Shown in pieces: positions 36,549 through 46,991 of a DNA stretch of 64,000 nucleotides. Every line of letters begins with the position of its first letter. Position 1 is the stretch's first letter. A program made the position numbers and the translations under genes. Source of the DNA: Setophaga petechia (lineage: Eukaryota > Chordata > Aves > Passeriformes > Parulidae); contig JANCRA010000014.1 of assembly GCA_024362935.1 (NCBI GenBank), forward strand, positions 14,400,258 through 14,464,257, read 5' to 3'. Below the pieces are notes generated by a model. It was not told the origin of the DNA and did not search any database. It saw only the letters and a list, made by a program, of their open reading frames with translations.

Positions 36549-38145
36549 CTTCTCCTGAAATTTGGTTATCTGTAAGTATATATTAGGAAAATATATATAG
36601 GAATTATTCCATGGAAAAATACGTAAACCAAGAAAATATTTCCAAGAACTCTGTCATAATGGGCACCTTTCCCTGTGAATGCAAAACAGTATTGCAGAGT
36701 TACAGCTCTGAATGGCTCTTGAGGGCACTGAGGAGAATGACCCCAGTCCCACCCCAATAAACATTAGAGCACCAATCAGAACATGCTCCTCTCTCACAAA
36801 CTTTCTTCCTTCTATTTGCTGTGACTCAGCAGATTTGCATCCTAATGAGAATTAGCTATGTTGAACTCAACAGTGATGAAATGCATGCAATAATTGCTGT
36901 GTACATTTAATTCAGATATTCTGGTGTACAGCACCTTTAGCCTGACAGCAGCCATGGTCTGCAGTTTGCAGTGAGAGGAGCAATCAATGATGCATTTAAA
37001 AATAGACAAATCTTATGTGTGTATATGGTTATGAAATCAGAGTGGATATGAGGGTATATAGTCTAGCTAGCTGTTAGCAGACTGAATTTTACAAATATAA
37101 AGAGAATGAAAAATTAGTGACAATAATTTTCAAGTGATTTTGTTTGGTTCCTGGTGGTCATTTTTCTTGAAGGGAAGCCCAGAAGTGAAACTGTGGAACT
37201 TATAAGCAACTATTGCTACACACTTCTGTTATTCAAAAAAAATGTAAAATAAATGATTCTGGATTGCACCAGAAAATTGCTGAAATGTAGTCATGGGTGA
37301 AATGAAGCTTCAGTTGTTGTTTTGCTTGTTTGGGAAATATTAGGGAACATCTGTAGCTAGAAGGTATGTCCAGAGTAATTTTCTGGCTTTTTCAGTGCTG
37401 TTCATCCCATTTCTAAAGGCTATAAAGTGGAATAAAGAACTTCAGAAGGGCATTTAAACAGAACAGGGCTGAACCTTTGCATTGAGACTGTGCTTGGAAA
37501 AAAAAAGGTACAACATATAAATAGAAAAAACCTTACCAGGATTAGAGAGAAAAGACAGACTTGCTTTTCAGTCAAATGGCAGTCAGTTGTTGAATTCATG
37601 TCATGTTAAGAGAATATGGAACTTTAGATCTGAAATACATTTATTTTTACCTCTTTGTCTTATGAAATTTACTTTCTAATTTAGCCTGAGTGCCTTCTGA
37701 ACCTTTTTGCTTCTTTTCCTCACATTTTCATATACAGGTCTAGCAGACATAAGTGAAAGTAGGAAAGAGCAGTTTCAAAAGAATCCTCCTCTAGAACACA
37801 GGCAATTTATTGAGACCTCTAGCATTTTTATATCTATTAAAATTTTATCTCACCACATCTTCTGCAGAAGTTTGGGACTGATTTTGGGTGTATGAGAGAT
37901 TGCTTTGTTCAAATCCTGCAATGAGCAGTATAAAGAATGTCAGAATTTTTTTATAAGCATTATCTATGGAGGTTGTAAATGAGCCTTTCCTAGGTAAGTC
38001 TTGATATCTTCCTAGAGTTTAAAACTGCAGTGGGGCTGTAATAAATGTTGTCTTTCTGACCTTCTCAGCTTATTGAAATTGTGCTTTTCTGAATGCGTAA
38101 TGTTTTTAACATTGATTGACATTTGGGAATGTCAATAAAAAAGTT
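36549..38145. other. Spacer between inverted arms, regulatory-like motifs
   Basis: About 1.6 kb of unique DNA with no gene or transposase frame. Between 36800 and 37010 there is a dense set of recognisable binding-site words: TGACTCAGCA (AP-1/MAF type, 36822-36831), the octamer ATTTGCAT (36833-36840), TAATGAGAATTAG (36843-36855), CAATCAATGATG (36981-36992, PBX/HOX-like) and TTAAAAATAG (36997-37006, MEF2-like). This is suggestive of an enhancer, but such words also occur by chance. The rest (37140-38145) is AT-rich with A runs. Confidence 0.4.
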
Positions 38146-38317
38146 TAAAAAATAAAAAATCTTATTTCATAATCAAAAGAATTGAGGAGGGTTTTTCCTC
38201 TGTATTCATTTATGCCTGGGATCCCTGCTAAGAGCAAGAACAGATGGGTTCATGTGTCCATGCTGAACAACACAAAATGGGCTGAGGGCTGTGCTTCACC
38301 TCAGGAATTTCTTTTCT
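38146..38317 (+). repeat. Inverted-repeat arm B
   Basis: This is the reverse-complement partner of 36322-36487. Alignment begins in the A-rich AAAAAATCTTATTTCATAA and runs through TTTATGCCTGGGATCC, CAGATGGGTTCATGTGTCCA and GGCTGAGGGCTGTGCTTCAC to TTTCTTTTCT, then stops. About 15 mismatches and one or two 1-bp gaps are visible. An RNA spanning both arms could fold into a ~160-bp double strand with a 1.66-kb loop. Confidence 0.88.
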
Positions 38318-40491
38318 TATAAACACAGGGAATATGTGAATATTCCCAGATCTCATTCTGACCAGAAGTTTTATCTTGGACATGAAAATATTTCTATGCA
38401 AGATGACCCAGACTTACGGCCTTGCAAGATTGTGGTTTCAATAAATCTGCCTCTTCCAGGGAAAGGAAGGATTTTGGCACAACCTTCTGTGCTGGTGTTG
38501 GTAACAATTCAGTTGTGTTGAGGAGCCAGAGGAGCTGGGCATGTTCCCACTGCTGAGCAGCAAATCCAGAGCCCCATTCTGTGTTCAGCAGGAGCCCCAC
38601 TGGGTACACTGCCAGTACCTGGCACAGGGTTGGGTTTTGGTGCAGCAGGAAGCCTCTCTGCATGATTCCCTGGCTGGAAATATACAACAAGGGTCCAGAA
38701 TCCCGAGGGAGCACTTCAGGTTGCTGTTTGCCAGGTCCTGAAAGGAAAAGCTGATCTCTAGGTGGTGACTCCACCCCAGCCTGAGACACTGCTCACAGCT
38801 GGGGCTCCTCTCAGGTCTGCCTCAAGGCAGATGTGCATGGGCATGGCCATTGTTAGCCCCTGGTGCACACTGCAGCTTTCTCAGTAATATGGGAAAAACT
38901 GCCACTGCAAATGGCAACAACTACCAACAAAACCATTTATAAAAAAATGACACCAGGATATCAATCAAGTTGACAAGTTTTACAAAACTGACCTTTGTAA
39001 GCCAGAGAGAAGTGGGTGAAAGTCACTTTGCATTCTGAATAATCCCCATAAAGAGCAGTGCAGGTACTGCAGGCACTTTAACAGTGTGGGCACAAATGAT
39101 CTGTGCTGAGTTTTAGATGATAACAAGAAAAGTCTGTCTGTTCTCTCTATCTGGCCCTAAAGCTCTACAGACTGATCTCAGAACTAAGGTTTAAAAGGAA
39201 TCTGTAACCTTAGCACCTAATAATGTTTGTGATGTTTGAATGTGTTCTTTGAAATCACATTGGAAGTTTATAGCACTCTATAGGGATTTCATATTTATTT
39301 AGCATCAAAGATGATCAAAATAGAATTATAGGAAAAACCCAAAGGTTAGGAGTGAGCCAGAGCCTGAATTTGCTGCATTATCTTACTCCCACCCAGCAGC
39401 AAAATCCTGCCTTAGAGTTTTGCTGGTTTAAATCCTTTCAAAAACAGCATTAATGATCCAGATTAGGGAGGAAAACAGTCTGGAATTTATCATAAGGTGC
39501 CAATAGGACCCTGCCTAGCTGGGACCAGCAAGAGCAAGTTAATTAGACTGTGCCCAAGGCTGGGACAGCTGATGATGTGAAGCTGCAGGCTGCAGCTGGG
39601 AGTTTCTGCAATTCATCATCAGTTAACACAGCTGTACTGAGCTGCAGAGAGAATCCAGAGCTGGGCTTGGCTGACTGGGACTGGTTTGAACCTGGAGGGA
39701 GCAGTTCAGCAAAGACAAAGGGGAATGCTTTGTGCTTAGCACAGTCCTTGTACCTCCTATACTCTTTCCCAACTGATCCTTTCTACCTCAAATCAACTTT
39801 ATTTCAATTGATAACCTACTGTCCAAAAATAATCCATTTACCTGGTCCTCTGCATCTCACTGTGTTTTTGCCAAAATTATTTTAAAGTTTGATTTTTTTC
39901 TCTGACAAGTCTATTGATAGAAGAAGCAAGCAGACTCAACAGCATGTATGTCCTCCAGCAAAACAGAAGTGCACATCTTCAGTACAGGAGGAAAAAAAGA
40001 AAAGGGAATTGTGGGGCAGCAATTGGACTGAAACTGTTATTCCAAGTACTTTTTGCCTTGGTGTGTGGTTCAGGAAATCATCTGAGGTTCTCTAACTCAT
40101 CTTCTGCTTGATTCTGAGATCTGCAGGTCCATAATTATCTGATATGTACCTCTGGCTTGCTGTGAGCAGTCTTAATTCTGTTTAAAGTGTTAGCTGTCTC
40201 TGATAATGAGTTATCATACAGGCCACCAAAGAATTGACATCTCTTGTAATAGATATAGGAGGAGTGCAGCAAACACCATCAGTGGTGTGCTGGATGGGAG
40301 AGGAGCATGAAATTCAGTGATTTATTTCTTTGTCACACTTTCACTGCCTTCATTCTTTAAGGCTTTGTCATTCCTGCTCCATTTGGGGAGATGCAGTCCC
40401 ATCAACTCCAGGCCAAACTGATGATGTTTCACTTGCATCCACCGTAACTATATCTGTAGATCTGTGGAGATTTGTCTTTTCCTTATGGGAT
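38318..40491. other. Unique non-coding DNA, no gene seen
   Basis: The segment 38500-38880 is GC-richer with antiparallel overlapping frames. The segment 38930-39480 is AT-rich and unique. A 111-codon frame at 39550-39885 has no domain. No transposon or RNA gene was recognised. Confidence 0.42.
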
Positions 40492-40640
40492 TGTTTGTTT
40501 GTTTGTTTGGGGTTTTTGGTTTTTGCCTTTTTTTTTTTTTTTTTTTTGTTTTTTTTTTTTTTTGTTGTTGGTTTCTTTTTGTTGTTGTTGTTTTGAGGTT
40601 TGTTTGCTTGTTTTTGTTGTTGTTGTTGTTGTTGTTTTGA
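40492..40640. repeat. (GTTT)n, poly-T and (GTT)n low-complexity block
   Basis: In order: four GTTT units (about 40493-40510), long T runs of roughly 22 and 15 interrupted by G (40529-40563), then (GTT)n runs near 40579-40592 and 40614-40636. It creates a minus-strand frame of Q/N/K-rich codons that is not a gene. Slippage-prone; assembly errors are likely here. Confidence 0.9.
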
Positions 40641-43600
40641 GGAAAGGATAAATAAGGTCTGTGTGCTAAAGGATTCAAATCCAGTTGTCCATGCCCAGCT
40701 CCCAGCCTGGTTCCAGCCCGCCATGGTCTGAGTGCAGAAGAATACAACTCCTTTCACAGAAACACAGCGTGGTTGGCAGCCAAAGCTTCCCACAAGTGAC
40801 TTCTTCCAAGTCAGCCCCAGTGTAAGCAGGAAGGGAGAGCACAGGAGGTGGGGCAGCCAGGAGCTGGGTTTGTGGCCCTGCTGTGACCACACTGTGCTCA
40901 TTCCCAGGAATGAGGGTGAATTCCCATTATTTGTCCCTCCACTGCTGCCAGTTCTTTTCTGCTGAGCTTCCAGAGCTACACCTTGTGTTGTGGGGCACTT
41001 CACTAGAACAGATTCTGTCCAGGGGCATTGTCTGACCATTTTGTCCTGCCTATATCTTGTTCATTCAAGGTTTGCATCAGGTAATATTTGGAGATGACAT
41101 AAAAAGTAAGTGAAGAATTTCAAACTCAGTTATGCTGAGAAAAATGCCATCAAAGTGTTTTTTTAATAAACAGATAATGTCAGTTCCCCTCCCCAGAGCA
41201 GAGACACACAGTGTCAATAGAAACAATTACTGTGTTGTGATTTAATTTTAAAGGCTACTGGCAGACAAACAGGCAAGCAGTTTAGCAAGATTGATGTAAA
41301 TGGTGGATTATTTAGGATAGATATGGATCCAGTCTAAAAGCAGGAGGCTGCTCTGTATGTCTCATGTAAGTATTGAGAAAGACTTGAGTTAGAGAAAGTG
41401 ACATTTGTTTTTCTCAAATGTCTTTGTTTATAAAGCCTGCAGTTCAACTGAAATAGGACCTAAATCCAAAACTAGTAATAGTAAATTGTATTCCCAAGCT
41501 AAATTCATGAGTTTTTCTAATCCCTATCAAGTTTTACCCTTAACTTTGCTTTGAGATGTCTGATGCAAGAATTCTAATTTAATCATGTGTAACAATCAGT
41601 TGTAACTACACTATTGCTTCTTCAAATCATGATAACCCAGGTTAGTTGAGAGATTATAAAGTGGGATACTCTCTAATTCCAATAAACATATAAAATTGCT
41701 TTAAATAACTTGGCTTAAGGCAAACCTACAAAGGTGAAAGTTCCTGCAAATCCTGCAGTGCCTTCCCAGTGTTATTCTTTCATTGAAAACAGTAGTTACA
41801 GGGTGTAGATATGTGATCAGTTTTCTTTGAAGCAGTTCAATGAACATAAAAGTTTTGTTCTGAGCTTTCAAGGGCATTAAAGTTTATGGCACGTCATGCA
41901 GCCAACCTTCTTCCTAACAGCAGCCTAATTATAAACCTATGTTTTAAAAATGAAGAGCTTATGCAGATGGGCCAGGTGTAAACACAGAGCACAGAGTGTG
42001 CCTTAGTTCCCAAAATGTACAGGTTAGACAGGTTACACACCACACAATTCCCACAGACTGTGTTCCTGCAGTTCCTGGCTATTAAGCATATGGGCATTTG
42101 TATTTCTTTTAAACTAATTTGATACAGATCATTTTGGGCAGGCTGTTCAGGGGGAATGGTGATCTTTAAAGTTTTTCCTTGGGTAAGTTGAGGTCTGCAG
42201 AGCTGGGACATAAGTCATGGAAATGCTTGCAAGTTTGATTTCCTACAACCCTTTGGCAGTCTGGATTCTCACTTTGTCTGCAGGGCACAGATTGGGCTGG
42301 GGCATGGAGATGCAGCTATCACTGCTTCAAAGTGACTTCTTTTCTACAATGTCTGAGTTTCCCTTTAAAAGTGGAGTCTAAAGGCTTTTCTGTTGAAGAA
42401 ATCAGGGTGAATTTGCTGTGAATTGATGGCATGCCATCTTTTCTGCTCCACATACTCCTTCATGCAGTCTCTGTGGTCATGGTTAAAGACATTCCCTGTC
42501 CCCTGCCTCTCCCAAATGAAATAGTTATAAGTGATGGAGAGATGTCAGCTAAACCTGAGGGGAACCTGCTGTGGTGGTGTGGAGAGGCACAAACTGCCTT
42601 ATTTATCCTGGCACCACGTTAATCAGCTGTCCTGCACAATCAGTTAGGTGTCACCCTTGGTAACAATTTAATTCTCCCTGTGGAAGGGGGAGGGAGAGGA
42701 TGATGGATATTTATGGCTCCCTCTTTGTGACCTCTCGTTCAGTGCCACCAGGAGGAGGCAGGAGCTGCCTTCAGCACCAGCCCCACCTCAGGTGCCCAGA
42801 ATGCACTGACTGGAGCAGGCTAATGAGGAGCCTCCCTGGACTCAATTCATTAATTATAGACATCAATTACTCACTTATTGCAACTTTCTCAGCTTCCAGG
42901 GCATCCTTTTCTTTACATGAATATATAGCTATGCATAGATCTGCATTTCCCTCTTCTCTGCCTCCTGATGAAGGAGAATTTAGTCATGCAGCAAGAAAGA
43001 ATGGTTTTGAACAAAAAACAATCACGTTTCTGAATTACAGCTGTGGGTTCAGTTGAACTTTAAGAGGTGTGTGATTTGCAGGCCAGTTCTTAGTGTGAAC
43101 AAAATTATACCTGCTGCTGATAGAGGTAAAGGCCTCCACGTGGGATCAGTCAAAGGGAAACAGAAATAAGTTCATGTACTGGCAAAACCAGTAAAAAAAA
43201 AGAAAAGGGAAAAATAGAAATATTCAACCAGGCTAGCAGAAAACCTTGGCCATGCATAAAAAGGCAGCTCTAAAGGCACATGGAAAAGGGATGGGTGGCT
43301 GTAAGAGCAGCAGCAGAAATGAGGGCAGTGATGGTAGCAGGGACAGGAGCAGATGCTGAAATAGCACCAGCAGTGAAATCTCCTCTCACTGCACACCAAA
43401 ACCACACATTTAGGGGTGGCTTAATGGACTGTGAGAGAGCAAACAGACCATTATGGTCCATTGTACAAATATGTGTTGGGATAATGGTGCTGTGCAGGAG
43501 CAGGAGTTGCTGTGTGTTTTCAGCAGCCCTGGAGCCAGGGCATTCATGAGCAGCAGCCTCTCAGCAGAGGGGCCTCTTTGCCTCTCTGAAAGAGGCAGCA

Positions 43601-45300
43601 ATTAAGGTTTTTGTAATCAAACCACTCCAAAATTTCCAGATAAACTTTTCCCGTTTTTATTCATTATTTGTTAACTTAGTTTAGTAATTTATATTTTTCT
43701 TAATGGGAAAATACTTTGAACACCAAATGTGTCTTTCTGAAAGGATGAATATACTCCTTAACACATTTCCTGGACTCCAGGATGACTTTCACAATTCCTT
43801 TTCCTTTACAAAATTTGAAGCAGTGAATTCTCCCTTTGAATTACATTGCATTGCAGCAACTTGTAACAGCATAGGACCATCCTCTTGCCCCCTGGTGCTG
43901 CCCAAGCATTTATCTGTGTTTGAAAAATGGTACTTGAATCCTTAATTAAAAATTAGTAACTACATTTATGTCAGCTGACTTTGCAGTGCGTTTGGATTAG
44001 GACTGTGCACATGCACAATCATGAGATTTCCCATCCAGTCCTTAAAAGTGCTCACACATTTTTGCATCTCAGTTTGTTGTCTTTCTTGCAAATATATATA
44101 TATCTCCAAGCCTCTTGTTGCCTTTGAGCATAAAAAGACAAGAGGGTACTCTATGAATAGACTGTGTGGAATACAAATTGTTTAAAAGAAATCTTTTAGA
44201 GGAGGAGGGCCTTGATTGAGCAAATTTTGACTCTAAGCATTGCAGTTGGGAGCTGCCAGGCTGCAGCAGGAGGGCACTGGCTCAGAGCTGTGTGTGACTG
44301 GTTTAACATCCCTGCAGCCTGGCCACCAGAGCTGTGTCTGTGCTCTGGCATCTCTCAGCACCTTCTCCCTCTGGCCAGGCTCTGCCCTCCCTCTGCTGCC
44401 ATTGCTGAGCTGTCTGCAAGTTTCTACCCACAAATATAACCTAAAAATGTCCAAACCATTAATTGTAATAATTAAGAAATCTCCCCCCATGTGAAGATGT
44501 CTGACGGTGCCTTTAACCTTGGAGCTAAATTTTAGATCTAAATTGTAATTTCTAGTAAACTTAGGATTAAAATGGAGACATTGACACAGCAGAATCACTG
44601 CCACAGAGAGAGCAAGTCACACACTTTATTGTAACAGCTCTTGATTGCCTAGCAAAGAAATGCATAATGAATAAACATTATTTTAAAGGGCTTGATAGCA
44701 CAATGAATTTTTCAGTGGGAGAAACAGAAGACAGAGTATTTAAAAATACATGAGTTTCATATTTGATTATAAGTCAAGAAGCAGCAGAAAGAACCAAGAA
44801 AATTGATAGCAATGGCAGCAGGCACCAAGCTTTCAGACTGGAATTAATGAGGTTATTCATAATAGAGAGGGAGTGACATGGTGATTAGTTAATTACTGTG
44901 CAGAAACATACAGTTAATGCAGAACTGGAATTAGTATACAATGAATTAAAATGCCACATAATGCAAACAACAAAACTGAGAAAGAAACCTTGACTGTTGA
45001 TTGAAATTGTTGTAACAGTGAAAAGTCTGTTGAAGTCACAATAGTTTAGCTGTGAGCATGTTTCACTTGTGTGATGTGGTGCCAGGCTGTGAACAGGAAT
45101 GCTGTGATGGAGAGTGGAGTGTGCAGCAATTACAAACTCTGCATGTGGGGGCAAACGAGATTGCAGGGCCAGGGGGCTGCCAGGGCAGCCTGATTAAAGC
45201 TGGTGTGCATGGAGCAGGAGTTTTGTACAACTTTTGATCAAACTGGTGGATATTGAGCCTGACTGGTGTCTGAGCTGTGCTGTCATTGCTGCACAGAGGG
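40641..45300. other. Unique non-coding DNA, possible conserved elements
   Basis: The segment 40680-41000 is GC-richer. A G-rich patch (GGAAGGGGGAGGGAGAGG) lies near 42681-42699. An (AT)6 tract is at 44092-44103. The segments 42830-42960 and 44590-45010 are AT-rich and non-repetitive: the latter has ATAAACA (44671-44677, forkhead-like) and TAATTA (44890-44895) and looks like conserved non-coding DNA. A partial unit of the following minisatellite occupies about 45271-45300. No gene was recognised. Confidence 0.42.
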
Positions 45301-45887
45301 CAGGGCTGTGCTGCCGTGGATCCCCAGCAGAAGCCCTCCCACATGGCTCCTTGGGGCAGGTGGGCACGTTCAGCACCTGCAGGAGTGCAGAGCAGGGCTG
45401 TGCTGCCAGGAACCCCAGCAGAAGCTCTCTCCTATGGCTCCTTGGTGCAGGTGGCTGCTCTGGGCACATTTATCACCTGCAGGAGTGCAGGGCAGAGCTG
45501 TGCTGCTGTGGATGCTCAGCAGAAGCCCTCCCACATGGCTCCATGGTGCAGGTGGGCACATTCAGCACCTGCAGGAGTGCAGAGCAGAGCTGTGCTGCCA
45601 TGGATCCCCAGCAGAAGCCTTCCCACAGGGCTCCTTGGGGCAGGTGGCTGCTCTGGGCACATTGAGCACCTGCAGGAGTGCAGGGCAGAGCTGTGCTGCC
45701 AGGAACTCCAGCAGAAGCTCTCTCCCATGGCTCCTTGGGGCAGGTGGCTCCTCTGGGGCACATTGAGCACCTGCAGGAGTGCAGGGCAGGGCTGTGCTGC
45801 CATGGATCCCCAGCAGAAGCTCTCTCCCATGGCTCCTTGGTGCAGGTGGCTGCTCTGGGCACATTCAGCACCTGCAGGAGTGCAGGG
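45301..45887. repeat. Minisatellite, 6 units of 92-101 bp
   Basis: Unit starts are 45301, 45393, 45493, 45585, 45686 and 45787, with lengths 92, 100, 92, 101, 101 and 101. Long units carry an extra 8-9 bp (CTGCTCTGG) that short units lack. Every unit contains GCAGGTG and, 11-21 nt later, its exact reverse complement CACCTGC, so each can form a 7-8 bp hairpin and holds two CAGGTG E-boxes (12 in the array). Because two unit lengths are not multiples of three, several frames stay open on both strands (up to 249 codons); these are repeat artefacts, not genes. Confidence 0.95.
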
Positions 45888-46820
45888 CTCAGGGATGGAT
45901 CTGCACAGGGCTCTGGGTGTCTGTTCTGTCTCATCTCTGTGCACCATCAAGAACAAGGGCAGCTCCAGGTCAGCAGCAAATGGAGTTTACCAAGCCAGGC
46001 TATTCCTGCTTGGAGAGGGGGGTTAGCAAAGGTTCAATTGTGTAAGGGAAGGAAATATCTCAAGCTACTCCACACCATAACTTAGAGCTGCTCAGGGTCT
46101 GCTCGAGGCTGGGTCAGTGAAAAAAGCCTTTTCATTTTCTCTCTTCCTCTCTCTCTATGTCTCTGCCTATCCTGTATATAGCAGCACTCCTGTGCAGCTG
46201 CTGCCCACAGCACCAGCACACCCCAGGCTGCATGGCAGCTGCACAGACTCTGCTCCAGCTCCCACAAACCTGACAGAAGGCTCCAAACCTTGCTCTGCAG
46301 CATCCTGCATTCGGCAGAGCATTTCTGCAGCAGCTCAGAGTTTGAAAGTGTACAGACTTTTAACTTGGATTGCAGAAAACTGAGCTGATAGTATTGAAAG
46401 ATCAAATTTATTCCCTTTTTTCCATTTAGCAATGTAAATAAGAGTGTTATTTTAGAAATAATATCTGATTTCTATTCTAAGTAATTAAAAGCTGAAGTAG
46501 AAAAGTAATTTACAATAGAGTTGTACATAAAGGCATCCTTAAGGAAATTGGGGGCAAGAAAAATTTGAATAGGAGCATTTTGCAGAAGGTGATTTATATG
46601 TGGCAATGTATAGTTGTGATCTCTGGTTCATCTTACTGTATATTTGTTATGGTCCAACACTGATAGTGATGGCTTAGTTCAGCTGCATTTGAAAGTCACT
46701 GGTAGTGCATTTTCCTGGGACATAGAACTCTACCCTTTACCCTTTTACTTCAGATGAGTTATAAAGATCAATAAATGAATAGCAACAACATTTTTTTAAA
46801 AAAAGCATAGTTGGGTATTG
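45888..46820. other. Unique non-coding DNA after the minisatellite
   Basis: The segment 45890-46330 is GC-richer and includes a CT-rich stretch at 46136-46160. From 46390 on the DNA is AT-rich and unique. No gene was seen. Confidence 0.42.
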
Positions 46821-46991
46821 TGCCAATACAAAAATATCAGTAGTATATATTGTTACTTTATGTCAATACAAAAATATGCATTTAATACAATATGTATATT
46901 TTATAAACTATATATTTTTATTTACAAAATATATATTTTATACAATATATATTTTATGCCAATACAAAAATATCAGTAGTACATATTGTTA
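46821..46991. repeat. AT-rich block with 35-bp direct repeat
   Basis: A 35-bp sequence beginning TGCCAATACAAAAATATCAG and ending ATATTGTTA occurs at 46821-46855 and 46957-46991 with one mismatch. A partial copy (GTCAATACAAAAATATGCAT) lies at about 46862-46881. The DNA between is nearly pure A/T, with several ATATATTTTAT words. This is probably a decayed AT-rich minisatellite. Confidence 0.82.

Noticed and set aside
40368..41039. 223-codon minus-strand frame with Q/N/K runs
   Set aside because: It is the translation of the poly-T/(GTT)n tract.
45277..46026. Repeat-rich frames of up to 249 codons at the 45-kb array
   Set aside because: They shift among frames on both strands because of the 92/101-bp units, and the peptide is only the repeat.
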